Made by a program: the position numbers and the translations under genes
Notes under the pieces: model-generated
What the model was told of the DNA's origin: nothing
What the model saw: the letters and a program-made list of their open reading frames with translations, nothing else
The model's database searches: none
Part shown: positions 34,671-43,815 of the stretch, one piece after another
Position numbering within the stretch: position 1 is the stretch's first letter
Layout of the letters: every line of letters starts with the position of its first letter
Assembly: GCF_019236175.1 (NCBI RefSeq)
Contig: NZ_JAFAJM010000003.1
Span: 1 to 64,000 of the forward strand
DNA from: Chryseobacterium sp.
GTDB taxonomy: Bacteria; Bacteroidota; Bacteroidia; Flavobacteriales; Weeksellaceae
Length of the DNA: 64,000 nt
Direction: 5' to 3'

Positions 34671-35699
34671 TTAGTTGTTTGGGATTATTGTTTTTCCGCT
34701 TCTTTTATTATTGAATACACTGCCTCCGCTATTTCTGTTGTAACCTCCGGGACTTGTGACCAGTAAAATGATAATTACGATTACGAAGTCAAGTAAAATA
34801 CAGCCTGCAAGAACTACAAACTGATACATTCCGAAGTTTTTAATAGCATGTTCAAAAGCGAAACCTATTTTTCCTACCTGCTGAGTCTTTGATACGACAG
34901 GTTCAAAATGGATTTTTTCATTTCCCAGTACGGTTTGAGCTCTGCTTCCCAGTTTGTTGTAGTCTGAAAGCGATTCATCAATCAGACCCTGAGACATTTC
35001 GTCTTTCTCTTTTTTAGATAAAAGAAGCAGGTCCTGTATGTTTTTATTCCATTTTAAAGCCGCATTATTGATATCTGTTTTTAAAGCTCTTTCTTCAGGC
35101 GATAGATCAGAAATCATATTGTCGATCTGTTTTCCCATTCTTTCTGAAAGGTCTTCATAGTCATTTCCTACAGGAGTCAGAAGATCCACCTTCTGGCCGG
35201 TCAGTTTTTCTATATCTCTGATTAATGACTGAGCACGGGTTCCAATTCCGGTATTTCCGGGATCTTTAATCTGCTCCATCAATTGTTTTTTCTTAATCTC
35301 AATATTTTGGGTGGTGATTTTGTTGTATTTATAACTTAATTTTGATTCCACATCATTTTCCAGAGTGGTGAAGTTTTTATTGATGTCCCGAAGTTCATCA
35401 GTATAAATATCCGTTTTCATAAACCTCGTGTATAAGGCATTGAAATTGGCAATGAAGCAGAAAGAAGCAATAAAAATGTAAATTCCGACAAGACTTCCGG
35501 TAGGTTTGCCTTCCAGTTTGGCATTTCTTAGCATCCAGCATAAGAACAGGAGTAATAATGAAAGTACTAATGCAATGACAAATGATGCGGGGCCAAAAAT
35601 CTGTTGCAGGCCAAGCCAGGTCTGATAGAAACTTACACTGATCAGTAGTAATGCGAGAATTCCGAGAAAAAGATCTGCAGGAGTCGTTTTTTTATTCAT
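34671..35699 (-). CDS. Membrane protein with large extracytoplasmic helical domain
   Basis: From the ATG at 35699 (MNKKTTPADLF) the protein has 342 residues; an upstream ATG at 35771 would add 24 residues with no signal character. It has three N-terminal hydrophobic helices (about 10-90), a long charged, coiled-coil-rich region (about 95-300) and one more helix (about 300-325) with a glycine/serine-rich tail. No family is recognised. It is the first gene of the GTPase operon and ends 3 bases before the GTPase start, so it is probably the membrane platform or sensor of that system. Confidence 0.75.
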   Translation of the reverse strand: MNKKTTPADLFLGILALLLISVSFYQTWLGLQQIFGPASFVIALVLSLLLLFLCWMLRNAKLEGKPTGSLVGIYIFIASFCFIANFNALYTRFMKTDIYTDELRDINKNFTTLENDVESKLSYKYNKITTQNIEIKKKQLMEQIKDPGNTGIGTRAQSLIRDIEKLTGQKVDLLTPVGNDYEDLSERMGKQIDNMISDLSPEERALKTDINNAALKWNKNIQDLLLLSKKEKDEMSQGLIDESLSDYNKLGSRAQTVLGNEKIHFEPVVSKTQQVGKIGFAFEHAIKNFGMYQFVVLAGCILLDFVIVIIILLVTSPGGYNRNSGGSVFNNKRSGKTIIPNN

Positions 35700-35910
35700 A
35701 ATGTATTGTTTGTTTTTTCGAATAGGATCAGATAAAACACCTTGTTTTATAATGTTCGAAACTACAAACAACGATCAGAAGAACATTACGGAAAACCGTA
35801 AAACGATGCCTCTTCGAGGGAGAAGGGCATAAGAAATTTATGAACCTGTAGAATAATAAAAATAGAGACTATGAAAAATAAAACGCTGTATCAAAGCAGT
35901 ATGATCTGCC

Positions 35911-35955
35911 AATCTGAGAAAACCCTGCTTTTAAAACCCTGAATTTTCTCAGATT
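35911..35955. repeat. 12-bp inverted repeat after the acyltransferase gene
   Basis: AATCTGAGAAAA and TTTTCTCAGATT are perfect complements separated by 21 bases. It lies just downstream of the minus-strand acyltransferase gene. No T run follows, so it is not a canonical terminator. Confidence 0.5.
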
Positions 35956-35965
35956 ATACAGAAAA

Positions 35966-37108
35966 TTATACTAACGGTTTTCCTTCAGATTTTAGTTTAT
36001 TGATCAAAGGATTAGCGTACATGGTAAGAAAATATTCCCTGGAAACAGGATCTTTAGGATCAATACGCATTTCCAGTCTCCGGATAAACAATTGCTTTTC
36101 CTGTTCTGTATATTGTGAAGCGTAGGTATTGGTATTATGAATCAGATCGTAGGCAATATACTTGGTGGGCCATAATTTATAATTTCTGATAATAGAATCA
36201 TCAATGATCTGTGCAATTGCCTGCAGCTGTTTGTTTTTATTATCAATATGAGCTGCAATTTCATCCAGTTCCTTATCAATTACGTGTCCTGCATGAAGAT
36301 GAATACGCTTCTTTTGTCCTAATATTCCGCTGAGCATGGTGGTAAAATCTTCATTTTTACCCTTGATATATTCTTCATCTCTGTGCTGGGCCAGAAGCTG
36401 AGGCATTTTTAAAGAATCGGTAGGATCATACTCATAAGAAATGGATACGGGAACAATTTTCAGTGACTTAAAATAATCTGTCAATGGCTGATCTCCGGCG
36501 GCCATGGCCAGCATTTTTAAAACCCCCTGCTGAGTGGCATCATTCCCGTTTTTTGTACGGCCTTCTCGCTGGGCAATCCATACGGAGCGGTTTTCATGAT
36601 GCAATTGCTGATCAATATATTCAGACATGGTTTGTGAACTTCTGAGCTGGTCGCGAAGAGATAATCCTCTTTGAACTAAAAAATTACGGTTCAGTTTGGC
36701 CAATACATTCAAAAAATTTCTCTTTACAAGATTATCACCGATAGCCGAGGCAGTCATAATATGTCCGCTTTCCAATAATACAAGATTAAGAAGTGAGGTA
36801 TCCAAAACGATATCCCTGTGATTTGAAACGAAAAGGTAAGGTGTATTTTTATCCAGCCGGTCAAACCCCGAAGTCGTTAAACCATCAGAACTTTTGGCAA
36901 GAATCTGACGGACAGTATGTGCTACAAAATGATGTTGAAAATCACTTATAGAATGAATATTTTTAAACTGTTCCAGCCAAATCTGCTCTTCCGTTCCCGG
37001 AAAAGTAAAATTCATCAGTGCTTTCATCATCGGATCGCGGGATACTTCCGCTAATGCGTCATTTACTTCATCGTCATGAAAATACCGGATTTCATCAAAC
37101 TTCGACAT
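35966..37108 (-). CDS. PlsC-like lysophospholipid (1-acylglycerol-3-phosphate) acyltransferase
   Basis: The 380-residue protein shows the acyltransferase motif FVSNHRDIVLD (His97) and a second block, VWIAQREGRTKNG (motif III-like). It resembles the flavobacterial PlsC/PlsB-like group that acylates glycerophosphate or lysophosphatidate. The PAANG-type motif IV is not obvious. It is single-gene. No signal peptide or strong transmembrane helix is visible; it is probably a peripheral inner-membrane enzyme. Confidence 0.82.
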   Translation of the reverse strand: MSKFDEIRYFHDDEVNDALAEVSRDPMMKALMNFTFPGTEEQIWLEQFKNIHSISDFQHHFVAHTVRQILAKSSDGLTTSGFDRLDKNTPYLFVSNHRDIVLDTSLLNLVLLESGHIMTASAIGDNLVKRNFLNVLAKLNRNFLVQRGLSLRDQLRSSQTMSEYIDQQLHHENRSVWIAQREGRTKNGNDATQQGVLKMLAMAAGDQPLTDYFKSLKIVPVSISYEYDPTDSLKMPQLLAQHRDEEYIKGKNEDFTTMLSGILGQKKRIHLHAGHVIDKELDEIAAHIDNKNKQLQAIAQIIDDSIIRNYKLWPTKYIAYDLIHNTNTYASQYTEQEKQLFIRRLEMRIDPKDPVSREYFLTMYANPLINKLKSEGKPLV

Positions 37109-37409
37109 GTGATTATTTAAAAATTAAACTTTTTGCAAAAGAACAAAAATTTATCCGAGGTTCCTCTATGATGGATGTTAAAGTATTATGATAAACGTAA
37201 TACTGTTAAAAAATCATGAGTTTTTTAAGATGGATGTGCTCATTGTTTATAAAAATGAGTCTTTATACCCATTAATTTGAATCATTTTTAGCAAAGGGTC
37301 TCGTTTAGACTGTATAAGAAAAAAACCAAAAGGATGAGATCCTGTTGGTTTCTGGTCACAATGTTAAGTAACATTAAAGGATGATCGTATATCGTTTCAC
37401 TCACTTGTA
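37109..37409. other. 301-bp intergenic region
   Basis: This holds the likely promoter of the acyltransferase gene on one side and the terminator of the lipoprotein gene on the other (37316-37351). No gene or other structure is seen. Confidence 0.6.
37316..37351 (-). terminator. Terminator of the lipoprotein gene
   Basis: On the minus strand AAACCAACAGGAT pairs (one mismatch) with ATCCTTTTGGTTT around CTC, followed by a T run. It is about 60 bases past the stop codon of the gene at 37410. Confidence 0.7.
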
Positions 37410-38054
37410 TTAAGGGGTCAGATAATAATAGGTAAAGGTTTTAGGTCCGGACGGAGCAGGAACAACTGCACCAATGCTTTGCCCATTTATACTATATTTC
37501 AGAACCATAGTGTAGGTATTTCCTGTAACATATTTCAGTCCGTTTGATGTTGCCATACTGGTGGTAAATCCGATATCCTGGGTTGTATAATTGGAGTATG
37601 CTATAGTATTTACCGAGTCTACCCAGCCTGTAACGGCGTCAGCAGGAAGCTGTACCTGTAAGTAATATTTATAGATGTCCGCAATATAAGTACCGATGGA
37701 TGGATACCCCGGACTTCCAGCTTTCTGCAGGTATACAATTTTCTGATCGGTGGGATAAGGCGAGGGTACCGGAACCGTCGCTGTAAAGGGACCGTGGATG
37801 GTAGGTGCTCTCTGATATTCGGATTTAAAATCAGCAATCACTTTTTCTCTGTTACTGAGTGATATGGTACTTCCCTCATTGACTATGAAGTTATTCCCCA
37901 TAAGCTGTCTTGTAAGATCATCACTGTTGATTTGAGGAGTTTCTTTCATGGCTGAAGATTCGTTTTCAGGGCTACGGGTGGGGTTTAATTCGTCCTGGTT
38001 TGAGCAGGAGATCACCGACAAAAAGACGGCAGATAAGAAAATTAGTTTTTTCAT
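37410..38054 (-). CDS. Lipoprotein of unknown function
   Basis: The 214-residue protein has a lipobox ending in Cys17 (SVISC), then an acidic/proline linker and a beta-rich mature domain with many Tyr and Thr residues, ending KTFTYYYLTP. No family is recognised. It is divergent from a TonB-dependent receptor gene, and the shared 213-bp intergenic region carries a 21-bp tandem repeat. It could be a surface partner of that receptor, but that is inferred from position only. Confidence 0.75.
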   Translation of the reverse strand: MKKLIFLSAVFLSVISCSNQDELNPTRSPENESSAMKETPQINSDDLTRQLMGNNFIVNEGSTISLSNREKVIADFKSEYQRAPTIHGPFTATVPVPSPYPTDQKIVYLQKAGSPGYPSIGTYIADIYKYYLQVQLPADAVTGWVDSVNTIAYSNYTTQDIGFTTSMATSNGLKYVTGNTYTMVLKYSINGQSIGAVVPAPSGPKTFTYYYLTP

Positions 38055-38143
38055 GGTAAAATATTTTGATGGGGTGTATGATTCTGTTATTTGAGAAAAT
38101 CAAAGAAACTAAAAAGACGCTGTCTAAAAAATAAGAAATCAGC

Positions 38144-38198
38144 AAGTGTACGAGAATGACGGATAAGTGTAGTGGAATGACGGATAAGTGCAGTAAAT
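38144..38198. repeat. 21-bp direct repeat, about 2.6 copies, in a divergent promoter region
   Basis: The unit begins AAGTGTA and ends GAATGACGGAT. Copies start at 38144, 38165 and (partial) 38186. The first two differ at three central bases. The 21-bp period equals two helical turns, as expected for a regulator that binds tandem direct repeats (for example LytTR-type proteins). It lies 70-125 bases upstream of the TonB receptor start. Confidence 0.7.
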
Positions 38199-38294
38199 TA
38201 AATAAATTTCAAACGGGGCTGTAAAATTTCCTGTAATTCAGAATTTCTACTAAATTGATTTTCATTTTTGCGGTCTAATAATTCTACAATCACT

Positions 38295-40763
38295 GTGAAA
38301 CAATTATCAATTTTATGGGCTGTCTTTTTTATGGCATGGATGGTCAGTGCACAAGAGTTTGGAAATCAGGGAGAAATAACCGGAAGGGTTGTGGATTCCA
38401 ATACGGGAAATGCAATAGGAAATGCCAGCATTGGGCTGCTTAATCCGAATAATAAAGAAATTAACGGAACGATTTCTAATGAAAAAGGCGCTTTTTTAAT
38501 TGATCATATTGCAGCGGGAACTTATAAAATTGCTGTATTTTATGCAGGGTATAAAAATAAAACAATTGCCGATCTGCAGATCAGTACCAATACATCCCGT
38601 ATTACGCTTGGCGATATTCAGCTGGTGAACGGAGAAACTGTTCTGGAAGGAGTCACGGTGGTGGGCAAAAAAGCAGTGATCGAAAATAAAGTAGATAAAA
38701 TTGTATTTAACGCCGCTAATGATGTGACTTCCCAAAACGGAGCCGCTATCGATGTATTGAGAAAGGTACCTCAGGTAACGGTAGATGCAGACGGAAATGT
38801 GGAGCTTCAGGGAAATTCCAATATCCGGTTTCTGATTAACGGAAAACCGTCGGGTATTTTCGGAAATAGCCTTGCTGATGCACTGGCTTCCATTCCGGCC
38901 AGTCAGATTAAAAGTATAGAAGTGATTTCCAGTCCGGGTGCGAAATACGATGCACAGGGAACGGGAGGAATTATTAATATTGTTTTAAAAGATAATAAGA
39001 TCAGAGGAATCAACGGAATTGTAAATGCTACAGGAGGAACATTGTTCGAAGCCGGATCACTCAATCTCAATTATAAAAACAATGCGCTCAGCATGAATGC
39101 TTTCTTCAGCGGAAATGCCCAATTAAAAGCGAAGACTCCTTTTTCTCAGGACAGAACATCAAGAGATGCTTCCTCAAACACCAATACCCATTTATTACAG
39201 GACGGGTATACTGATTTTCAGAGACAGGGCTACCGTACAGGATTAGGATTTGACTGGACGCTTAGCAAATCCAGTACTTTAAGCGGTTCATTTTCTTATA
39301 ACAGCTTTTCCAACAAGAGCACGGGGCTTATCAATCAACAGCAGTATATTACAGATCATATAACTTCCGATGTAACGTCTATTATCGGATACAGAACTTC
39401 TGACAACCGTTCTTCTGTTCATTCCGTTGATGGAAGTCTTAGCTTTAGAAAGACTTTTAAAAAAGAAGGACAGGAGCTTACTGCTGATTATGTATTCAGT
39501 TATGGCTCTCCGAAGAGCAGTTATCTGCAGACTCAAAGTCTGTCAGGAGCAACGTTTCCGTATAATGGAATTTCAGGCAGCAATCCGGGAACGGATAACA
39601 GTCATAATCTGTCTGTGGATTATGTTCATCCGTTCAATGATAAGGTGACCTTCGAAATGGGAGCCAAAACCGTACAACAGCATATCACCAATGCTACGGA
39701 TGTTCATATCCTGAATACTTCATCCGGTCAGTATGAAACAGATCCTTTACAATCTTATCATCTGAATTATGATATGGGAATTTATGCAGCTTATTTTTCT
39801 TCAAAGTTTAAACTGCTGGATTGGCTGGATGTAAGAGCAGGGCTGAGGTATGAATACACAACGCTCAAAATTGATTTTCCGGATACGAATATTCCGTCCT
39901 ATGGCTTGCTGGTTCCGTCATTCATTCTGTCTCATAAGTTTGAAAGTGGCGAAACATTGAAATTATCATATACGAGAAGGGTAGAACGTCCTGAATACAC
40001 AGAGCTTAATCCTTTCCTTAATTTCAGCGACCCTCATAATATTACCACAGGAAATCCTGCATTGAAACCGGAGATCGGGGATAATATGGAATTGGGATAT
40101 ACTAAGAATTTTGCTAGCGGAGGTAATATATCCCTGACTCTTGCTGAGCGTATCAATAGTCAGGATCTAAAGCAAATCACAACCTTTTATCCTGTGTTTA
40201 CGGCTAATGGTACGGAATATACCAATGTATCAGTTACAGCGAGAGACAATATCGGAAAAGAATATAATTCCGGCGGAATTGTCTCGGTTTCACTTCCTTT
40301 TTTTCATAATAAAATGAATCTGAGAACAAATGTGATGGCATTTCACCGCTATATTGTGAGCCAGATTTATGTAGGCAATTTGGATATGGGAATGCGTTAT
40401 CGGGTGAATCTGAATCTGAATTATCAGTTTCCGAAGAATTTTATCCTGGAAGTATTCGGTAACTATAATTCAGCTGCAAAAAATATACAGGGAAAAAATC
40501 CGCAGTCTGTTACCTATACCTTTGCAGGAAGAAAAGAATTCTGGAATAAAAAAGCAAGTTTAGGGTTTACCATTACCAATCCTTTTAATAAGTATATCCG
40601 ACAGGTGACCACAGTGAACACCGGAGATTATGATTCTTATTCGGTAAGAGAACTGCCTTACCGTTCTTTCGGAATCAGCTTTAGCTATAAATTCGGAAAA
40701 ATGGACTTTAAAAAGGAAAAAGACATCAGTAATGAGTACCTGAACGGGCCGCAGACTAATTAA
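38295..40763 (+). CDS. TonB-dependent receptor family outer-membrane beta-barrel
   Basis: A GTG start at 38295 gives an ideal signal peptide (MKQLSILWAVFFMAWMVSAQ, read with fMet). An in-frame TTG at 38268 would add nine residues and is less likely. The mature protein, about 800 residues, has a CarboxypepD_reg domain (about 20-105 of the mature chain), a plug with PGAKYDAQGTGGIINIVLK and an OMP_b-brl_3 barrel. Its 3' end overlaps the convergent split-LanB gene by 4 bases. It may be an importer or exporter of a small peptide; the substrate is unknown. Confidence 0.9.
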   Translation: MKQLSILWAVFFMAWMVSAQEFGNQGEITGRVVDSNTGNAIGNASIGLLNPNNKEINGTISNEKGAFLIDHIAAGTYKIAVFYAGYKNKTIADLQISTNTSRITLGDIQLVNGETVLEGVTVVGKKAVIENKVDKIVFNAANDVTSQNGAAIDVLRKVPQVTVDADGNVELQGNSNIRFLINGKPSGIFGNSLADALASIPASQIKSIEVISSPGAKYDAQGTGGIINIVLKDNKIRGINGIVNATGGTLFEAGSLNLNYKNNALSMNAFFSGNAQLKAKTPFSQDRTSRDASSNTNTHLLQDGYTDFQRQGYRTGLGFDWTLSKSSTLSGSFSYNSFSNKSTGLINQQQYITDHITSDVTSIIGYRTSDNRSSVHSVDGSLSFRKTFKKEGQELTADYVFSYGSPKSSYLQTQSLSGATFPYNGISGSNPGTDNSHNLSVDYVHPFNDKVTFEMGAKTVQQHITNATDVHILNTSSGQYETDPLQSYHLNYDMGIYAAYFSSKFKLLDWLDVRAGLRYEYTTLKIDFPDTNIPSYGLLVPSFILSHKFESGETLKLSYTRRVERPEYTELNPFLNFSDPHNITTGNPALKPEIGDNMELGYTKNFASGGNISLTLAERINSQDLKQITTFYPVFTANGTEYTNVSVTARDNIGKEYNSGGIVSVSLPFFHNKMNLRTNVMAFHRYIVSQIYVGNLDMGMRYRVNLNLNYQFPKNFILEVFGNYNSAAKNIQGKNPQSVTYTFAGRKEFWNKKASLGFTITNPFNKYIRQVTTVNTGDYDSYSVRELPYRSFGISFSYKFGKMDFKKEKDISNEYLNGPQTN

Positions 40764-41623
40764 ACAGTACTTATTTGATTATTATTTCTAAAAAGTAATG
40801 TTTTATAATACCTGTATAAATAATCATAGGTAATCATTTCAAATAAGCGTTGTTCCGAAATAAATAGCCTGTTGACAGCCATATGGAAAATACTTTGGAA
40901 AAAGTACTGCAAAGTAATAGAGGGATCATTCTCAGAAAGCAATAGCAATTCCTCTAGGGTGTCTTTACTTAAAGCAATATTGGCTGTTACCATTTCTCTG
41001 AATTCGGAAAAGTCTTCTGATTGTAAGAAATCTGAGAATTTAGGATAAAATATTCTGTATTTTTTATCTAATTGCTGGTTAAGTTTTTTATCAGCGTTGA
41101 ATTCCTCTTTAAAAAGATAATTGGTATTCTTGATCCATTCTAGTTTTTGAGCTATCGGTAAATTGATTTCACTAAGGATCTGATCAATATAAAACATGAT
41201 GCACATCAGCTTTTCTTCGTCATCTATCCATAAAAAAGGTAAGGTAAGAATACTGTTATGATAAAATAAAACTTCGGCATGAGAAACTGCAGATTCTCCA
41301 TATCGTTCGATCTCTCTTGTATAAGTATCACTCAGTATATTGGAAATTTCTCCGGAACTTACATAGTCTTTCATCCCTGACATCAATGCATGAAGGACTT
41401 CATCTGAACAGGTATGATCTGATACATATATCCGGAGTCTCAGATGAGAAAATTCATCCTTATAGCGGATAAAAAACCAATGACTGATCTTCTGATCTTC
41501 CAGAAGTGATTGGGTCAACGGTTCAATAACATACTGAAGAATACTGTCTGCCGTTTTTATACCGGTATAAATTTTCAAGTAAAGCCAGTGATCTCCCGGT
41601 AAGAAACTACGTTTAATTTCCAT
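40760..41623 (-). CDS. LanB C-terminal (SpaB_C) elimination-domain protein
   Basis: The ATG at 41623 (MEIKRSFLPGDHWLYLKIYT) gives 287 residues; an in-frame ATG at 41656 would add 11. The sequence matches the thiopeptide-type/SpaB C-terminal domain: FFIRYKDEFSHLRLRIY and MFYIDQILSEI. In class I lanthipeptide enzymes this domain eliminates glutamate from glutamylated Ser/Thr to give dehydro residues. Here it is a separate protein overlapping the LanB gene, as in the split-LanB arrangement known from pinensin-type clusters of Bacteroidota. It is the last gene of cluster 1. Confidence 0.88.
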   Translation of the reverse strand: MEIKRSFLPGDHWLYLKIYTGIKTADSILQYVIEPLTQSLLEDQKISHWFFIRYKDEFSHLRLRIYVSDHTCSDEVLHALMSGMKDYVSSGEISNILSDTYTREIERYGESAVSHAEVLFYHNSILTLPFLWIDDEEKLMCIMFYIDQILSEINLPIAQKLEWIKNTNYLFKEEFNADKKLNQQLDKKYRIFYPKFSDFLQSEDFSEFREMVTANIALSKDTLEELLLLSENDPSITLQYFFQSIFHMAVNRLFISEQRLFEMITYDYLYRYYKTLLFRNNNQISTV

Positions 41624-43811
41624 GGACTGTTTTGTAAGCGGTAAAAATGTACTCATGCATGAATGTTTCTTCCTTATGATATAAAAATTCTTCGATTGTA
41701 ATGGTTTTTTTCCGTTTTATAATATCCATAAACAGTAAAGCCATTTCATGATTTTGTAAATTGATAACGAGTTTGTTATCTGAAATAACCCATTTGATCC
41801 AGTTCGGAATATTTCGTTTTTTCTGCCATTCTTTAAGCCCCTGAAGCAGAGCATTTTGATTGTCCGATAATGTGTTTAAATGTTGTAATTCTTTATCATA
41901 TACCTTCCATATTGCTTTTGAAAGAATAATTCCATCATATTCCACTCTGGGCAGCGTATGATAGATCTGTTCCAGATCACCCCAGCTAAAAGAAAGAACG
42001 GTACGTTTGTTTTGTGAATGATAATCACTTAAAAAATGATATACCGGCAATGAATTTGCTGAGTAATTATGGGCATTGGTAAGATAAGGTTTTACCTCTC
42101 TGTTAAGTTTTTTTGAATATAGAATCATTTTGTCCTGTCGGATTCTGATGTATAAATCATTCACCAGGATCTGATGTTCCTGAGATAAATTAGATTTTGC
42201 TCCGTAAGGAATTTCATATTTTCTTAAAGCAGGACGTCTCAGAACATTTCCTATACGGGATTGCGGCAAATGAGCAATTTCTGCTGAAATAACATCAGGG
42301 TTTAAATCATTTTCTTTTTGAATAATGGCTTCTGCATGGTTTTTAATTCCATGTTTCTGTGAACAGAATCTGGCCAGAAGACTTGCTCCGCTGTTTCCGC
42401 CACCACCGGTAAAAACTAGTTTTTCTTCTTCATTATCTGTGATTATTTCAGATAAAAAAGATATTGTATCCGAAAGATCTGTCCAGTTTTCTGTAAACCC
42501 GTTAAAATCTTCATCAGTTAATTTAATTATGCATTCATCAGTGAGAAGCGCTTCCTGTATCTTTCGGTTAAGTATTTGCTGAGCGGGAGATAATTTCAGG
42601 TTAAGTTCCCGATGACCTGATGACCGGGGAAGAACAATATCTTCAAGATAAGGATGTATGCTGTTATTCTGAATATGCTGAAGATACCCTATGCCTATTT
42701 CTGTATCCATTACGTAAGATAGGGAAGCTTCCTGCATTTCAAATCTTTTGTAGAAGGCCTTTTTAAATTTTGTAAATGCCGTTTCTTTAGGAACCGATGT
42801 AATCTTATTTAAAAACGTTACTGCTTTTTTAAGCTTCTTTTTCCATTCATCACTAAGTTCCCTATTATTCTGATAATACAGGTCTGTTTGTAGTAAATAT
42901 TTTCTTTCGTATTCTATAGGGAACTGATTAGCAGCTATTTCTATTTCCTTATATTTTGCAGGATTATTGCTGGTATTCCCGTCGAGTTGCTGAATTTTTT
43001 CATATATTTCTTTGATCAGGATCAATTCAGAATCCGCTCCGGTTTTTTGAAGAATAGTGATCATATTTTCCCAGAAACTGTCTCCGGTAACATTAGGTTC
43101 GAGCTCGCTTATTAAAACCTGATTCTGAATGAGTTCTTCAACAAATTCGAGGGCTTCTTCTCCGGAAATAGCATCACTTTCAAGCATGTTGCCAAGTTCT
43201 GAAATCGTAAGTCCGTTTTGTGCTTTTTTCAGAATGTTTTCCAGCTCTTCAAATAAAGAGACTGTTGAAATGACATGTTCTCTTTTCCCTTTATAATATT
43301 CATATTCAATATATCGTATTTTATGTCCGGTATAATACAGGCTGTTATTAGGATAGAATAACAGATTTTTTCTGATGTGTGGAAGTGTGTTCAGATACTC
43401 TGCCAAAGCTACAAGAAAATGCATATCCGGTTTTGTATCCCGGATAAGAGACTGATGTTCACTGGTTGCTGAGGAAACTGCATTTTTTGAAAAATTTCCC
43501 AGATCCACTCCTGAAAATAAACCAAAAGGAGTACAACGTGTACTCATCCGGATGAAGTATTTTAAAAGGGTGTTTTTCAGATCTTTAGATAGAGGAGGAA
43601 GTGTCTGTTTTGTTTTTGCAGCGTTTTGCCACTTTAGCACTTCTTCATATAGATCCGGCGAAGCAAGATATAATGCCTCTAAAAACTGAGGCGAATAATA
43701 TTCACGGATAAGGAGTTCCGGTGTTTTAAGGATGTTCTCAAACTTTTTAAAAGAAAAAAAGGGAGTACGGATAATAAAATTATCAAAAAACTGATAAGTG
43801 ATGCGTGCCAT
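41613..43811 (-). CDS. Lantibiotic dehydratase LanB, N-terminal (glutamylation) protein
   Basis: The 732-residue protein matches the Lant_dehydr_N family: an early FFSFKKFENILKTPELLI, TRCTPFGLFSGVDLG (a hallmark of the LanB N-terminus) and FTGGGGNSGASLLARFCSQK. It should transfer glutamate from glutamyl-tRNA to Ser/Thr of a precursor peptide, with elimination done by the separate SpaB_C protein that follows. It overlaps that gene by 11 bases. No lanC or transporter gene is present nearby, and the associated precursor has no Cys. Confidence 0.92.
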   Translation of the reverse strand: MARITYQFFDNFIIRTPFFSFKKFENILKTPELLIREYYSPQFLEALYLASPDLYEEVLKWQNAAKTKQTLPPLSKDLKNTLLKYFIRMSTRCTPFGLFSGVDLGNFSKNAVSSATSEHQSLIRDTKPDMHFLVALAEYLNTLPHIRKNLLFYPNNSLYYTGHKIRYIEYEYYKGKREHVISTVSLFEELENILKKAQNGLTISELGNMLESDAISGEEALEFVEELIQNQVLISELEPNVTGDSFWENMITILQKTGADSELILIKEIYEKIQQLDGNTSNNPAKYKEIEIAANQFPIEYERKYLLQTDLYYQNNRELSDEWKKKLKKAVTFLNKITSVPKETAFTKFKKAFYKRFEMQEASLSYVMDTEIGIGYLQHIQNNSIHPYLEDIVLPRSSGHRELNLKLSPAQQILNRKIQEALLTDECIIKLTDEDFNGFTENWTDLSDTISFLSEIITDNEEEKLVFTGGGGNSGASLLARFCSQKHGIKNHAEAIIQKENDLNPDVISAEIAHLPQSRIGNVLRRPALRKYEIPYGAKSNLSQEHQILVNDLYIRIRQDKMILYSKKLNREVKPYLTNAHNYSANSLPVYHFLSDYHSQNKRTVLSFSWGDLEQIYHTLPRVEYDGIILSKAIWKVYDKELQHLNTLSDNQNALLQGLKEWQKKRNIPNWIKWVISDNKLVINLQNHEMALLFMDIIKRKKTITIEEFLYHKEETFMHEYIFTAYKTVHGN

Positions 43812-43815
43812 TACT

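Noticed and set aside
35911..35955. A terminator after the PlsC-like gene
   Set aside because: The arms are perfect, but no T run follows on either strand and the loop is long; it is listed as a repeat only.
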